Assembly: GCA_016219925.1 (NCBI GenBank)
Contig: JACRJU010000010.1
Coordinates: 1 to 32,146 of the forward strand
Reading direction: 5' to 3'
Origin: Candidatus Uhrbacteria bacterium
GTDB taxonomy: Bacteria; Patescibacteriota; Patescibacteriia; UBA9934; GWF2-40-263
Length of the DNA stretch: 32,146 bases
This document shows positions 23,539-31,644 of this stretch, one piece after another; the stretch's first letter is position 1; every line of letters begins with the position of its first letter. The position numbers and the translations under genes were made by a program. The notes under the pieces are model-generated. The model was not told the origin of the DNA, did no database searches, and was given only the letters and a program-made list of their open reading frames with translations.

Positions 23539-25242
23539 ATGAAACATCCCTCTATGAAACGATTCCTCGGATCGCTTGGCGTGATCGTAGGCGTGCTTTG
23601 TATTGGTCTCATTCCGGCTCGGGCGGCTGAACCCAATGTCTTACTGATTTCTGATACGCAAGAATCGCAGCGGGAACAGATCATCATCATCGCCTCTCCA
23701 AAAGCTTTTTCCGATCCTCTCTTTTATTCACTGCTCTCAACCTATGGCAAACCCTTCGTCTCCTCTTTCTTTGTCGATACCACCGGACTGCGTAACCTTG
23801 ACCAAGACGCTCGTCCTGCCGCGCAAGTTGTGGGAGCAGATGAGCCAGACACTCAGCCTGCAAGAGCTGACGGAGTTCGAGTCGTTGTTGAGCCACCCGT
23901 CATGGGAGCCACAGGAGGAATAACGTCTGAACAAGACGCCTCGGCGACCCAACCAACAACCTCAACACCATCGTCTTCAGATACTCAACCCTCCGTCACA
24001 ACACAACCGACTCCTGTGCCATCTCCAACCACACTCCAACTAATCGAACTTTACCCAAACACGACCGGAGACGATAAACTTGAAGAGTATATCAATATCA
24101 AAAACGTGGGCGAGGCTCCTGTTGAGCTGTCGGGGTGGACGGTAAAAGACGCCTTGGGAAAAACGTTTGCGTTTGACCAAATGTCGCTGGCACCAAACGT
24201 CACCTATCAATTGCTACGAACCCAATCAAACATCGCACTCAATAATGATACAGACACGATTTCTCTCATTGCACCCGACCTTCATGTTGTTGATGCGGTG
24301 GCTTATGAGAAACCCAAGCAAGGCGATAGGCTCATGCGACAAGATGAAGTCTGGCGCTGGTCGTCTGATCCGGCGTCCGCAACAGAGACAAACGCTGGTG
24401 CTGGAGCGCATGAAGACCAAGCCCAAACACCTGACACATCACAACCAGCCAATCAACCAATCGAAGAAACCGCACCTGTCGTGATCACAGATGCGCCAAT
24501 TGCCCAACCGGAGGTTGTTTCTTTACCAAACAGTCCTCCCGCATCACCCCCTGCAACCATTCCAGCAGTCGATCAACCGTCCTCCTATACATCCTCCGCC
24601 GCAGACCACTCCATAGTTCCACACACTTTGATGATCTCTCAAGCCAAACAACTCGAGGATGATACGCCTGTGGAAATTCACGGGATCGCGAGCGTATCCC
24701 CGGGAATACTTGGAAAACAATTCTTCTACATTTCAGATGAAAGCGGAGGCGTCCAAATCTATAAGTATGATGCCGACTTCCCGGCCATCACGGTTGGGAC
24801 ACCGGTCGTCGTGCACGGAATCATGAGCACATCCGCAACGGAACGGCGTGTAAAGGTAGATAAAACCGGTTCGATCAGCACACAGGCCGATGGTCCCGCG
24901 CCAGACGCCATGACAAAACGTGTAAGCGAGCTTGAAACAAATGATATCGCATCGCTTGCGCGCGTTGAGGGCATACTCGTGACGACCGCGACGGATCATA
25001 TGCAGATTGAATCAGAAGGGGTGGCGCTCGAAGTTGCCATCGCAAGCTACACAAATATCGACAGCACCGCGTTTCATCCGGGTGATGAACTCATCATCAC
25101 CGGCATCGTCCGACCGTTTGGTGACAAACTTAAACTCACCCCCCGTTCTCAACAAGACATCGTCGTGAAGGAAAAACCGGCACCCGTGGCAAGCACGGCG
25201 ACGATGGGAACCGGCAAACAACAAGGCGCACGCACAGATTAG
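23539..25242 (+). CDS. Secreted protein with lamin-tail domain and OB-fold domain
   Basis: The 567-aa exported protein has a signal peptide (cleavage after PARA). An acidic/Pro-Thr-rich linker precedes a lamin-tail domain (~170-275) beginning LQLIELYPNTTGDDKLEEYINIKN and containing ELSGWTVKDALGKTF. A second Pro/Ser/Thr-rich linker leads to an OB-fold domain (~375-560; VEIHGIASVSPGILGKQFFYISDE, GDELIITGIVRPF). LTD plus OB-fold combinations occur in surface proteins and secreted nucleases of bacteria; no nuclease motif is visible here. It may bind extracellular DNA or glycans (inference). Three short ORFs follow closely. Confidence 0.82.
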   Translation: MKHPSMKRFLGSLGVIVGVLCIGLIPARAAEPNVLLISDTQESQREQIIIIASPKAFSDPLFYSLLSTYGKPFVSSFFVDTTGLRNLDQDARPAAQVVGADEPDTQPARADGVRVVVEPPVMGATGGITSEQDASATQPTTSTPSSSDTQPSVTTQPTPVPSPTTLQLIELYPNTTGDDKLEEYINIKNVGEAPVELSGWTVKDALGKTFAFDQMSLAPNVTYQLLRTQSNIALNNDTDTISLIAPDLHVVDAVAYEKPKQGDRLMRQDEVWRWSSDPASATETNAGAGAHEDQAQTPDTSQPANQPIEETAPVVITDAPIAQPEVVSLPNSPPASPPATIPAVDQPSSYTSSAADHSIVPHTLMISQAKQLEDDTPVEIHGIASVSPGILGKQFFYISDESGGVQIYKYDADFPAITVGTPVVVHGIMSTSATERRVKVDKTGSISTQADGPAPDAMTKRVSELETNDIASLARVEGILVTTATDHMQIESEGVALEVAIASYTNIDSTAFHPGDELIITGIVRPFGDKLKLTPRSQQDIVVKEKPAPVASTATMGTGKQQGARTD

Positions 25243-25374
25243 ATGATCGCGCTCTCGCTTCTGGCAACAACGGGGGTGATCTTCGCTGTCTGGATCACTC
25301 GATCATTTATTCATCAACGCCGCACGCTCTATGCCAAACACGCTCTGGGCGTCCAAGCTGAAACAATCCGTTGA
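25243..25374 (+). CDS. Small single-pass membrane protein
   Basis: A 43-aa ORF whose ATG directly follows the TAG stop of the LTD gene (TAGATG), so it is likely translationally coupled. It starts MIALSLLATTGVIFAVWITR, a transmembrane helix, then a basic tail. Unknown function. Confidence 0.5.
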   Translation: MIALSLLATTGVIFAVWITRSFIHQRRTLYAKHALGVQAETIR

Positions 25375-25525
25375 ACGCAAGGCCTTCGCCTTCGGCGTCT
25401 CACCAGCCGTTTCATCTTTGCTTTCCGAATACGTTTTAGAACTTCTCACTCACCCCTCTTATGTCAGAACCACAAACAACCAACTGGTACAAAACCCTCG
25501 CCGACAACGCCAACTCACTCTGTGA
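25331..25525 (+). CDS. Small helical hypothetical protein
   Basis: A 64-aa ORF (MPNTLWASKLKQSVERKAFAFGVSP...) overlaps the end of the preceding small gene and the start of the next. The helix-forming SLLSEYVLELLTHPSYV looks protein-like. No family recognised; expression is uncertain because both overlaps are extensive. Confidence 0.4.
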   Translation: MPNTLWASKLKQSVERKAFAFGVSPAVSSLLSEYVLELLTHPSYVRTTNNQLVQNPRRQRQLTL

Positions 25526-25688
25526 AGAATTCGGCCTGAGCGACACTCAAACCAATCGCTTACGCGACTTCGTCGTTACGGTTGCCAAAAATCAGTATCG
25601 TATCGGCAATAAATCCGGCGCCGCCTGGGCATTCAAACAAGCCCGCGAAGGCACAGCTGAACATTCCCCTGCGCGCGTATCGGTGTAA
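25461..25688 (+). CDS. Small helical hypothetical protein
   Basis: A 75-aa ORF starts MSEPQTTNWYKTLADNANSL and contains LSDTQTNRLRDFVVTVAKNQYRIGNKSGAAWAFKQA, an amphipathic helix-rich protein. It ends shortly before a terminator and appears to be the last gene of the LTD operon. Function unknown. Confidence 0.6.
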   Translation: MSEPQTTNWYKTLADNANSLCEEFGLSDTQTNRLRDFVVTVAKNQYRIGNKSGAAWAFKQAREGTAEHSPARVSV

Positions 25689-25694
25689 CATCAT

Positions 25695-25726
25695 CCCCGC
25701 CCTGATCAAAAAGGGCGGGGATTTTG
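25695..25726 (+). terminator. Intrinsic terminator
   Basis: CCCCGCCC (25695-25702) and GGGCGGGG (25713-25720), followed by ATTTTG. Confidence 0.82.
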
Positions 25727-25728
25727 TC

Positions 25729-25757
25729 TTGCAAGCCGCAAAAAACCGTGTTAGACT
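25729..25757 (+). promoter_or_regulatory. tRNA-Gly promoter
   Basis: TTGCAA (25729-25734) and TAGACT (25752-25757), spacer 17 bp. Start is predicted just before the tRNA. Confidence 0.55.
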
Positions 25758-25771
25758 CACAAGCGCAAAAT

Positions 25772-25847
25772 GCGGTAATAGCTCAGTTGGTAGAGCGTCT
25801 CCTTGCCAAGGAGAAGGTCGCGAGTTCGAGTCTCGTTTACCGCTCCA
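25772..25847 (+). tRNA. tRNA-Gly (anticodon GCC), CCA encoded
   Basis: Acceptor GCGGTAA/TTACCGC, D-arm TAGCTCAGTTGGTAGA, anticodon stem CTCC/GGAG around TTGCCAA, T-arm GCGAGTTCGAGTCTCGT, CCA at 25845-25847. Its last 21 bases recur at 26010-26030. Confidence 0.95.
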
Positions 25848-26030
25848 TATCAAAGCTCCAGTTCATCTGGAGTTTTTATATGGATGGACGCAAGCAAGCC
25901 ACCTGCGTGGCTTGCGGCGAGACTCGAACGCCGGAGCCTTGTGCAGCCAGCAGGCTGCACAGGCGAGGCGGTGCCCAGCCCGAGCCGCTGCAGCGGCGAG
26001 AGGCGCGGGCGAGTCTCGTTTACCGCTCCA
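25827..26030 (+). repeat. Direct repeat of tRNA-Gly 3' end bracketing palindrome-rich DNA
   Basis: The tRNA's last 21 bases (25827-25847) recur exactly at 26010-26030. The 162-nt spacer contains a terminator and then perfect palindromes: GCAAGCCAC-CTGC-GTGGCTTGC, GTGCAGCC-AGCA-GGCTGCAC and GCCGCTGCAGCGGC. It also has an inverted T-arm-like GCGAGACTCGAACGCC. Each repeat copy is followed by its own hairpin terminator. This is consistent with an att-type footprint, a MITE, or a corrupted tRNA duplication. Confidence 0.6.
25856..25878 (+). terminator. tRNA-Gly terminator
   Basis: CTCCAG-TTCAT-CTGGAG followed by TTTTTATA. Confidence 0.75.
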
Positions 26031-26032
26031 AC

Positions 26033-26061
26033 AAAAAGCCCCAGCGTGTCTGGGACTTTTT
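26033..26061 (+). terminator. Terminator behind the duplicated tRNA end
   Basis: AAAAAG and CCCAG pair with CTGGG and CTTTTT, with one mismatch between them, ending in a T-run. It directly precedes the polX -10 box. Confidence 0.6.
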
Positions 26062-26065
26062 GTTG

Positions 26066-26071
26066 TATACT
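26066..26071 (+). promoter_or_regulatory. -10 box for polX (leaderless)
   Basis: TATACT ends 8 nt before ATG 26080, so the transcript should begin at the start codon. Confidence 0.5.
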
Positions 26072-26079
26072 GGCCGCAT

Positions 26080-27804
26080 ATGAGCCGACGTTTGACCAAT
26101 CGAGAAATCGCGAACCGCTTCGATGAAATCGCTCTCTATCTACGAGCGCAAGATGTGGCCTTCAAGCCACAAGCATTCGAAGTGGCGGCCGAAGGAATTC
26201 GTAGTCTTTCGGAAGAACTTGTTGATCTCTACAAGCGTTGCGGAAAAAAATGTGTTGATGACATCCCCGGAATCGGAAAAAGCCTTGCGGACAAAATCAT
26301 CGAGGCGATAACCACTGGCCACATGAAGGAAGACAACGAGCTTAAAAAGAAATTTCCTTTTGATATGCTCGGGATCACACAAATCCCAGATGTTGGACCC
26401 AAAACAGCGCTCCTTCTTTACAAACATCTGCATGTCAAAACTCTGACACAGCTCGAACGCGCGGCAAAGACAGGAAAAATCGCCGGCCTGCCACACCTCG
26501 GGACTTCAAGCCAACGCAACATTCTGCGTGGAATTCAGTTTCTCAAAGGAGGACAAGGTCGACGCATCATTCACGAAGCTCTCCCCTACGCGCGCCTGAT
26601 CGTTGACTCCCTAAAAAAAATCCATGGCATCACCCATCTCGATATCGCCGGTTCCCTCCGACGGCGCAAAGAAACGATCGGCGACATTGACCTTATTGCC
26701 ACTACATCAAAACCCGCTGACCTTGCGCACGCATTTGTTCGCCTGCCACAAATCGAGCGGGTCATAGAACAAGGCCCAACCAAAATTGCCGTGCGCTACA
26801 AAAACGGCATGGCCGGTGATCTACTGATCCTCCCACCGGATGAATACGGAGCCGCTCTAGTTCACTTCACGGGTTCACGCGAACACAATATCCTTCTTCG
26901 CGAACGCGCCAAGCGTCGAGGATTAAAGCTGTCTGAACACGGATTATTCAAAGCAGAGAAACGAATCACAAACCGGACAGAAAAACAGGTGTACGCCTCG
27001 CTGGGACTTCAAGAAATTCCACCCGAGATGAGAGTTGGGAGTGATGAAGTCGATCGCGCCGCGCAAAAAAAAATCCCATCGCTCATTGCGTATGGAGCGC
27101 TCAAAGGGGATTTGCAAGTCCAAACAAACTGGAGTGATGGAGACGCCTCGATCGAACAGATGGCACAAGTCGCCAAAGCGATTGGATTATCCTACTTGGC
27201 CGTGACTGATCACACCCAGTCGCTGACGATCGCCCATGGCCTGGATGAAAAACGCCTTCTCGCCCAAGGGAAAGAAATCGATAAAATCAACAAAAAACTC
27301 AAAGGATTCCGCATTCTTAAATCAACCGAGTGCGACATCAAAAAAGACGGTTCACTTGATTTGAAAGATGAGGCCCTCAAGACACTTGATCTCGTTTGCG
27401 TTTCCATACACTCAAACCGCGCCATGAAAAAAAACGAGATGACACAGCGCATTATCCATGCGCTCAAACATCCGTTGGTGAACATCTTCTTTCATCCGAC
27501 CGGACGTATTGTCAATGTGCGCGACGGATACGAAGTCGACATGGACCTCATCATCAAAGTCGCCAAACAGTATGGGGTGGCGCTTGAAGTAAACGGCTCA
27601 CAGCGACTTGATCTGCATGAGGGCTATGTGAGACAAGCTCTCGAAGCCGGAGTGAAATTGGTTGTGAACTCGGATGCCCATTCTCCAGAGCAATTTGCCA
27701 ACCTCGAATATGGTCTTGCTCAAGCCAGGCGCGGCTGGGCGAAAAAGGTGGACGTGCTCAACACAAAAACCGTTACCGAATTCCTTCGCTCCTTGTCATC
27801 CTGA
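26080..27804 (+). CDS. polX: DNA polymerase/3'-5' exonuclease family X (PolX)
   Basis: The 574-aa protein has N-terminal helix-hairpin-helix regions (DDIPGIGKSLADKIIEA ~60-76, QIPDVGPKTALLLY ~101-114), a Pol beta-like palm with GSLRRRKETIGDIDLIAT (~191-208; metal Asp pair GDID) and FTGSREHN. A C-terminal PHP domain follows, with AVTDHTQSL, HPTGR and NSDAHSPEQF. The first PHP motif, usually HxH, reads DLQVQTNWSDG (Gln346, Gln348), so two expected metal ligands are Gln. PolX fills short gaps in repair. ATG 26080 begins the conserved sequence and follows a -10 box; the frame stays open upstream but is non-coding there. Confidence 0.92.
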   Translation: MSRRLTNREIANRFDEIALYLRAQDVAFKPQAFEVAAEGIRSLSEELVDLYKRCGKKCVDDIPGIGKSLADKIIEAITTGHMKEDNELKKKFPFDMLGITQIPDVGPKTALLLYKHLHVKTLTQLERAAKTGKIAGLPHLGTSSQRNILRGIQFLKGGQGRRIIHEALPYARLIVDSLKKIHGITHLDIAGSLRRRKETIGDIDLIATTSKPADLAHAFVRLPQIERVIEQGPTKIAVRYKNGMAGDLLILPPDEYGAALVHFTGSREHNILLRERAKRRGLKLSEHGLFKAEKRITNRTEKQVYASLGLQEIPPEMRVGSDEVDRAAQKKIPSLIAYGALKGDLQVQTNWSDGDASIEQMAQVAKAIGLSYLAVTDHTQSLTIAHGLDEKRLLAQGKEIDKINKKLKGFRILKSTECDIKKDGSLDLKDEALKTLDLVCVSIHSNRAMKKNEMTQRIIHALKHPLVNIFFHPTGRIVNVRDGYEVDMDLIIKVAKQYGVALEVNGSQRLDLHEGYVRQALEAGVKLVVNSDAHSPEQFANLEYGLAQARRGWAKKVDVLNTKTVTEFLRSLSS

Positions 27805-27826
27805 GGCCTTGAACCTGTCGAAGGGC
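27800..27826. repeat. REP-like repeat between polX and the AlkD-like gene
   Basis: CCTGAGGCCTT...CCTGTCGAAGGG, a member of the same dispersed repeat family seen at 4577 and 13595. It overlaps the polX stop codon. Confidence 0.7.
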
Positions 27827-27841
27827 CGAAAAATTTCTTCT

Positions 27842-28555
27842 ATGCCTCAATTTCTGCTCGAAGTCGAACGCGAGCTCAAGAAACTCGCGGATCCCGCCTA
27901 CAAAACATCCAATGACCACTTCAACGTCCCGCGCTCGGTCGGCGTTTCTTCAATAAAACTCAAGAGTCGAATCAAGCATAGCTTTTCATTTTCAAAACAG
28001 CCTGAAACCGAACAGTGGAAAATCTGGAATTTCATTTTTCGCAATAGCCACCAACATGAAGCACAAATGGCGGCACTGCGTTTTGCGGAAGATCGTGTGC
28101 AAACTAATGGTAAACGCGAATGGAACGTCGTACGTGGTTGGGTTGATTTCATTGATAACTGGGCGCATTCGGACGTCCTTTCTAAAATTTACTCTTTCCT
28201 GCTTGAACAACATCCTGATCTTGTTCTTCCGCAACTCAAAAAATGGAACCACTCTTTCAATCCATGGAAGCAACGCGCCTCGCTGGTCTCTTTGATCTAT
28301 TACGCTTCACCTAAACGCAAAACCCCGAGCGTAAAAACCGTCCTCGAATTTGTTGAGCCACTCATCAAGAGTCGCGACAAATACGTTGCCAAAGCGGTTG
28401 GTTGGACCCTGCGAGAATCGTACAATGTGTATCCCAAAGAAACACTCGCGTTCATTCGTCTGCACGTTCGTGATCTTTCAGCCGATGCCTTCTCTTATGC
28501 AACGGAAAAACTCAATAACAAAACCAAAGAGGAGTTGAAGAAACGACGCAAATAA
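27842..28555 (+). CDS. DNA alkylation repair protein (AlkD-like HEAT-repeat glycosylase)
   Basis: The 237-aa all-helical protein is of the AlkC/AlkD type, which removes N3/N7-alkylpurines from DNA without base flipping. Recognisable segments are WKIWNFIFRNSHQHEAQMAALRFAE, GWVDFIDNWAHSDVLSKIYSFL (with the conserved Trp-His/Asp area), WNHSFNPWKQRASLVSLIYYA and KDKYVAKAVGWTLRESYNV. The start is ATG 27842 (MPQFLLEVERELKKLADP). The open frame extends upstream into polX but contains REP sequence and is not coding. It is likely in one transcript with polX. Confidence 0.8.
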   Translation: MPQFLLEVERELKKLADPAYKTSNDHFNVPRSVGVSSIKLKSRIKHSFSFSKQPETEQWKIWNFIFRNSHQHEAQMAALRFAEDRVQTNGKREWNVVRGWVDFIDNWAHSDVLSKIYSFLLEQHPDLVLPQLKKWNHSFNPWKQRASLVSLIYYASPKRKTPSVKTVLEFVEPLIKSRDKYVAKAVGWTLRESYNVYPKETLAFIRLHVRDLSADAFSYATEKLNNKTKEELKKRRK

Positions 28556-28572
28556 GTTATCTTCGTTTGCGT

Positions 28573-28658
28573 GGGCGAGTGGCGGAATGGCAGACGCGTG
28601 GGACTTAAACTCCCTTGGCCGCAAGGCCGTGTGGGTTCGACCCCCACCTCGCCCACCA
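28573..28658 (+). tRNA. tRNA-Leu (anticodon UAA), CCA encoded
   Basis: Acceptor GGGCGAG/CTCGCCC, anticodon stem GGGA/TCCC with loop CTTAAAC, long variable arm (TTGGCCGCAAGGCCGT), T-arm GTGGGTTCGACCCCCAC, CCA at 28656-28658. Confidence 0.93.
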
Positions 28659-28662
28659 GAGT

Positions 28663-29271
28663 ATGATTGAAGTGGAACGAAAATTTCTTCTTACAGACGA
28701 TGAAATTGAGCGGCTCACGGCAGACGCTCAATTTTTTGGTGTCGTGGTCAATGTCGACACTTACTTCGATACTCCGACATTCGACCTCACAATAAAAGAC
28801 ATTTGGCTGCGACAGCGAGGCGAGCGGTTCGAAATAAAGATGCCAATGCACACCAAGCTCGACCGCATCGCAAATCAATACGACGAAATCGAAGATGAAA
28901 TGAAGATCAGGGAAATTCTGAACCTCTCAACCGCAGGTAAAATGGCCGATGCTCTTGCGTCTTCGGGCTATGTTCCGTTTGGCTCACTCAAAACGACACG
29001 AAAAAAATACCGCAAAGGAGACTTCACGATCGATCTGGATCTCGCAGACTTCGGCGACTGGACATATCAAATCGGCGAGGTGGAACTGATGGTTTCGGAC
29101 CGATCAGAAATCGAATGGGCTCTGCAAAAAATGTCTGACTTCATCCAAAAACACAGACTTGAAGAAGCCCCGGTGCGTGGAAAAATTATTGAATTTCTCA
29201 AACAAAAAAGACCGGCGCACTACCGGACGCTCGTCGAAGCTGGAGTCGTAAAATCTGGCGAGTGCCAATAA
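28663..29271 (+). CDS. CYTH-domain protein (thiamine-triphosphatase-like)
   Basis: The 202-aa protein begins MIEVERKFLLT, the signature ExExK start of the CYTH tunnel fold. It continues with DTYFDTP, IWLRQRGERFEIKMP and KTTRKKYRKGDFTIDLDLADFGDWTYQIGEVELMV, supplying the Lys/Arg/Glu metal and polyphosphate ligands. Family members hydrolyse thiamine triphosphate or inorganic triphosphate. The ATG lies just 5 nt after the tRNA-Leu CCA end, so it may be co-transcribed with the tRNA and freed by tRNA 3' processing. No SD is visible. Confidence 0.85.
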   Translation: MIEVERKFLLTDDEIERLTADAQFFGVVVNVDTYFDTPTFDLTIKDIWLRQRGERFEIKMPMHTKLDRIANQYDEIEDEMKIREILNLSTAGKMADALASSGYVPFGSLKTTRKKYRKGDFTIDLDLADFGDWTYQIGEVELMVSDRSEIEWALQKMSDFIQKHRLEEAPVRGKIIEFLKQKRPAHYRTLVEAGVVKSGECQ

Positions 29272-29293
29272 AAAAAGCAGGTTAAAGACCTGC
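29271..29293 (-). terminator. Intrinsic terminator for the minus-strand gene
   Basis: On the minus strand GCAGGT-CTTTA-ACCTGC is followed by a T-run of seven; it overlaps the CYTH stop codon. Confidence 0.75.
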
Positions 29294-29333
29294 GAGTGGG
29301 AGCTTATGTGTGCATCCACGGAATGTCCTTAGG

Positions 29334-30350
29334 CTAGCGATCCCGCTTGCGCGTGCGAGCGCGATCAAGGTCGTCCCGCGCTTCGGTCAGGCGGCGCTTG
29401 GCCGATTTCGATCGTTCGTCGAGGTCCGTGTAGAGCTTCGCAAGTCCTCCCAAAACCTGGACGAGGAGCTCCTTCCCTTCGATCGTCGTCTTGAGCCTTG
29501 TGGTCTGACGGATCGCGTCCTCAAGTCCGCTCAGCTCCTGCCTGGCGTTCTCGAGCCGATCGAGAGCCTGCGTGAGGTCGTGAACGGCCGTCAGGCGATC
29601 ACCTTCGATGCTCTCAACCTCTTTGCGGCTGGCCTCCAGCTCGTTCTTGTACTTCAGAAGCGCGTCCGAAATGCTCATGACGCCAGTGCCCGGCGAGTTG
29701 GCAAGCACGAGCAGTCGGATCGCCTCATCCACCGGCAGAACGATCCGTTCGTGTCTACCGTCCGAGGACGGATGTGTGTAACGCAGTTCGACGAGCACAG
29801 CTCCGGTGTGCCAGTGGATCGTGTGGAGTCGAACGCTCCAGTTGCGCAGAAGGCTCTCATGCGTGATTGCCTTGCTGTCCTTGCGGATGCCCGTTCCAGC
29901 GAATTGGATCCATCCACCGAGTCTGAACTCGAGCTCAAGGGCGCCGAGCATTCGAACGAAGGAAGGGTCTAAGCTCGAGTCGGATTCAGATGGCACGACG
30001 TAAACGCGCCAGAGCCGCACCTTCTCATCTGATGACATCCAGAATCGCACGAGGTAGCCACGGACGTTGCGCGTGAAGTAGGATTCGATCCAGTTGCACC
30101 TGGCACCCGTGACGAAGTAGAGCGGAATGGTAATCAGAAGCGCACCTCCGCCGAAGATGCCAATCGCGCGCCTCGCTTCTTCGGACAGATAGGTGTCGGC
30201 CGTGAGGACGAAATATATCCCGAAGGACACGACCACCATCAGCACGAGCGCGTTCATGAGTCCCGCGAAGAACTTCCACCCTCCGTGGGGGATGGGCATG
30301 TACCACTTGAGTTGCGTGAAGTCCGAGGAATCGATTGTACGAACAGACAT
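29334..30350 (-). CDS. Two-TM membrane protein with C-terminal coiled coil
   Basis: The 338-aa protein has two transmembrane helices (~27-50 and ~62-81) after a short cytosolic N-terminus (MSVRTIDSSDFTQLKWYMPI). A beta-rich middle domain (VRLWRVYVVPSE, LELEFRLGGWIQFAG, VLVELRYTHPSSDG) and a long C-terminal coiled coil (~228-338, rich in E/R/L) follow. AAAGGAG lies 8 nt before ATG 30350. The middle part slightly recalls PH-like domains on membrane anchors, but no family is certain. Codon use (GAG/CTC/GTC, few A-runs) differs from neighbours, as in the other three atypical genes. Confidence 0.65.
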   Translation of the reverse strand: MSVRTIDSSDFTQLKWYMPIPHGGWKFFAGLMNALVLMVVVSFGIYFVLTADTYLSEEARRAIGIFGGGALLITIPLYFVTGARCNWIESYFTRNVRGYLVRFWMSSDEKVRLWRVYVVPSESDSSLDPSFVRMLGALELEFRLGGWIQFAGTGIRKDSKAITHESLLRNWSVRLHTIHWHTGAVLVELRYTHPSSDGRHERIVLPVDEAIRLLVLANSPGTGVMSISDALLKYKNELEASRKEVESIEGDRLTAVHDLTQALDRLENARQELSGLEDAIRQTTRLKTTIEGKELLVQVLGGLAKLYTDLDERSKSAKRRLTEARDDLDRARTRKRDR

Positions 30351-30504
30351 GATGGTTCTCCTTTCGGCCTTGCTATTGGCAAGGCGGATAGTGGGCGGCA
30401 CTTGTGCGCATTCACACGCAACTGACGGCCCACAGTGGGAGACGCATCGAGCTAAGCTCGATGGCCACGGAAACATTCCGTAACCTGAAAAACTTAAGGA
30501 TTTT

Positions 30505-30532
30505 TTGCGAAAAAGTCAAGACGAGATAAGAT
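30505..30532 (+). promoter_or_regulatory. Probable ruvB promoter
   Basis: TTGCGA (30505-30510) and TAAGAT (30527-30532), spacer 16 bp. Start is predicted near 30539, about 20 nt before the ATG at 30558. Confidence 0.45.
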
Positions 30533-30557
30533 GGGTCCAATAAGACCTCCAGGATCT

Positions 30558-31589
30558 ATGCTTGAACGCGAAGAAAACAATATCCCATCCATTCTCTCCC
30601 CTTCTACCAGCTCGGGGGATACGGAAATCGAAGTGACTCTGCGCCCGCAGACGCTTTTGGAATTCGTCGGGCAAGACGATCTTAAAGAAAATCTCTCCGT
30701 CTTCTTGCAGGCGGCCAAAAAACGAAACGAGCCAATTGAACATGTGTTGCTGTATGGCAATCCGGGGCTTGGGAAAACCACGCTCGCCCACATCATCGCA
30801 AACGAAATGGGCTCCCAGATTCGTGTGACCTCCGGCCCCGCCCTCGAAAAAGTCGGAGACCTTGCGGCAATCATTTCTAACCTCGGACGAGGCGACATTT
30901 TGTTCATCGATGAAATCCATCGTATGAACAAAACTATTGAAGAAATTTTGTATCCCGCCATGGAAGACTACGCGCTCGATCTCATCGTCGGCAAAGGACC
31001 GACCGCGCGTACACTTCGGCTTAATCTCGAAAAATTCACGATCATCGGAGCGACCACGCGCCTCTCGCTTCTCACCTCTCCTCTGCGCGATCGCTTCGGC
31101 GCGGTTCATCATCTGAACTTTTACACGGATGCGGACATCGCCAAAATCCTTCAGCGCAACGCCGACTTGTTGCAAATCGCGATCGACCCCGAAGCTCTTC
31201 AACTGCTCTCTGTGCGGGCACGACGCACCCCACGCATTGCCAACCGCCTCTTGCGGCGCGTACGCGATTACGCGCAAGTCAAAGGCAATGGGGAGATCAC
31301 CACAGAACTGTGCGCGCAGGCTCTCAAAATGTTGAGTATCGATCAGGAAGGGCTTGATCAAACGGACCGACAAATTTTGCAAACGATCATCGAAAAATTC
31401 GCCGGCGGGCCGGTCGGCCTTTCAACCATCGCCGCGGCCACCCAAGAAGAAGTGGAAACGATTGAAGAAGTCCATGAACCGTTTTTGCTTCAGATTGGAT
31501 TTTTACAACGCACCCCACGTGGCCGCATCGTGACAGACCGAGCCTATCAACACCTTGGACACGACATTCCGACACAACGACTGGTATAA
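30558..31589 (+). CDS. ruvB: Holliday junction branch migration helicase RuvB
   Basis: The 343-aa hexameric AAA+ motor drives branch migration of Holliday junctions together with RuvA. Walker A is [18 protein letters not shown], Walker [12 protein letters not shown], sensor 1 [13 protein letters not shown], and the arginine-finger region [15 protein letters not shown]. The C-terminal winged-helix DNA-binding domain ([12 protein letters not shown]...[13 protein letters not shown]) is complete. The N-terminus contains an inserted [12 protein letters not shown] peptide encoded by a REP-like repeat (30598-30617). ATG 30558 is favoured; an in-frame ATG at 30531 lies in the promoter. Confidence 0.95.
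   Translation: MLEREENNIPSILSPSTSSGDTEIEVTLRPQTLLEFVGQDDLKENLSVFLQAAKKRNEPIEHVLLYGNPGLGKTTLAHIIANEMGSQIRVTSGPALEKVGDLAAIISNLGRGDILFIDEIHRMNKTIEEILYPAMEDYALDLIVGKGPTARTLRLNLEKFTIIGATTRLSLLTSPLRDRFGAVHHLNFYTDADIAKILQRNADLLQIAIDPEALQLLSVRARRTPRIANRLLRRVRDYAQVKGNGEITTELCAQALKMLSIDQEGLDQTDRQILQTIIEKFAGGPVGLSTIAAATQEEVETIEEVHEPFLLQIGFLQRTPRGRIVTDRAYQHLGHDIPTQRLV
30598..30617. repeat. REP-like insert in ruvB
   Basis: CCCC(ttctaccag)CTCGGGG element, translated as SPSTSSG near the RuvB N-terminus. Confidence 0.55.
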
Positions 31590-31590
31590 T
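31582..31590 (+). promoter_or_regulatory. Perfect extended -10 box
   Basis: TGGTATAAT (TG-N-TATAAT), overlapping the ruvB stop codon. It probably drives the membrane-protein genes downstream. Confidence 0.6.
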
Positions 31591-31600
31591 GACGCTGCCA

Positions 31601-31617
31601 CCCCGACAAGCTCGGGG
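31601..31617. repeat. REP-like hairpin in 5' leader
   Basis: CCCCGA-CAAGC-TCGGGG palindrome, in the leader of the following small gene. Confidence 0.6.
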
Positions 31618-31644
31618 AATAAAATGCGGCTCGGGGATATCTCT

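Noticed and set aside
25582-26079. Upstream extension of the polX frame
   Set aside because: It covers a terminator, tRNA-Gly and the palindromic repeat. The conserved protein starts at 26080 right after a -10 box.
27674-27841. N-terminal extension of the AlkD-like protein
   Set aside because: The open frame overlaps polX and a REP-like repeat; the family sequence begins at ATG 27842.
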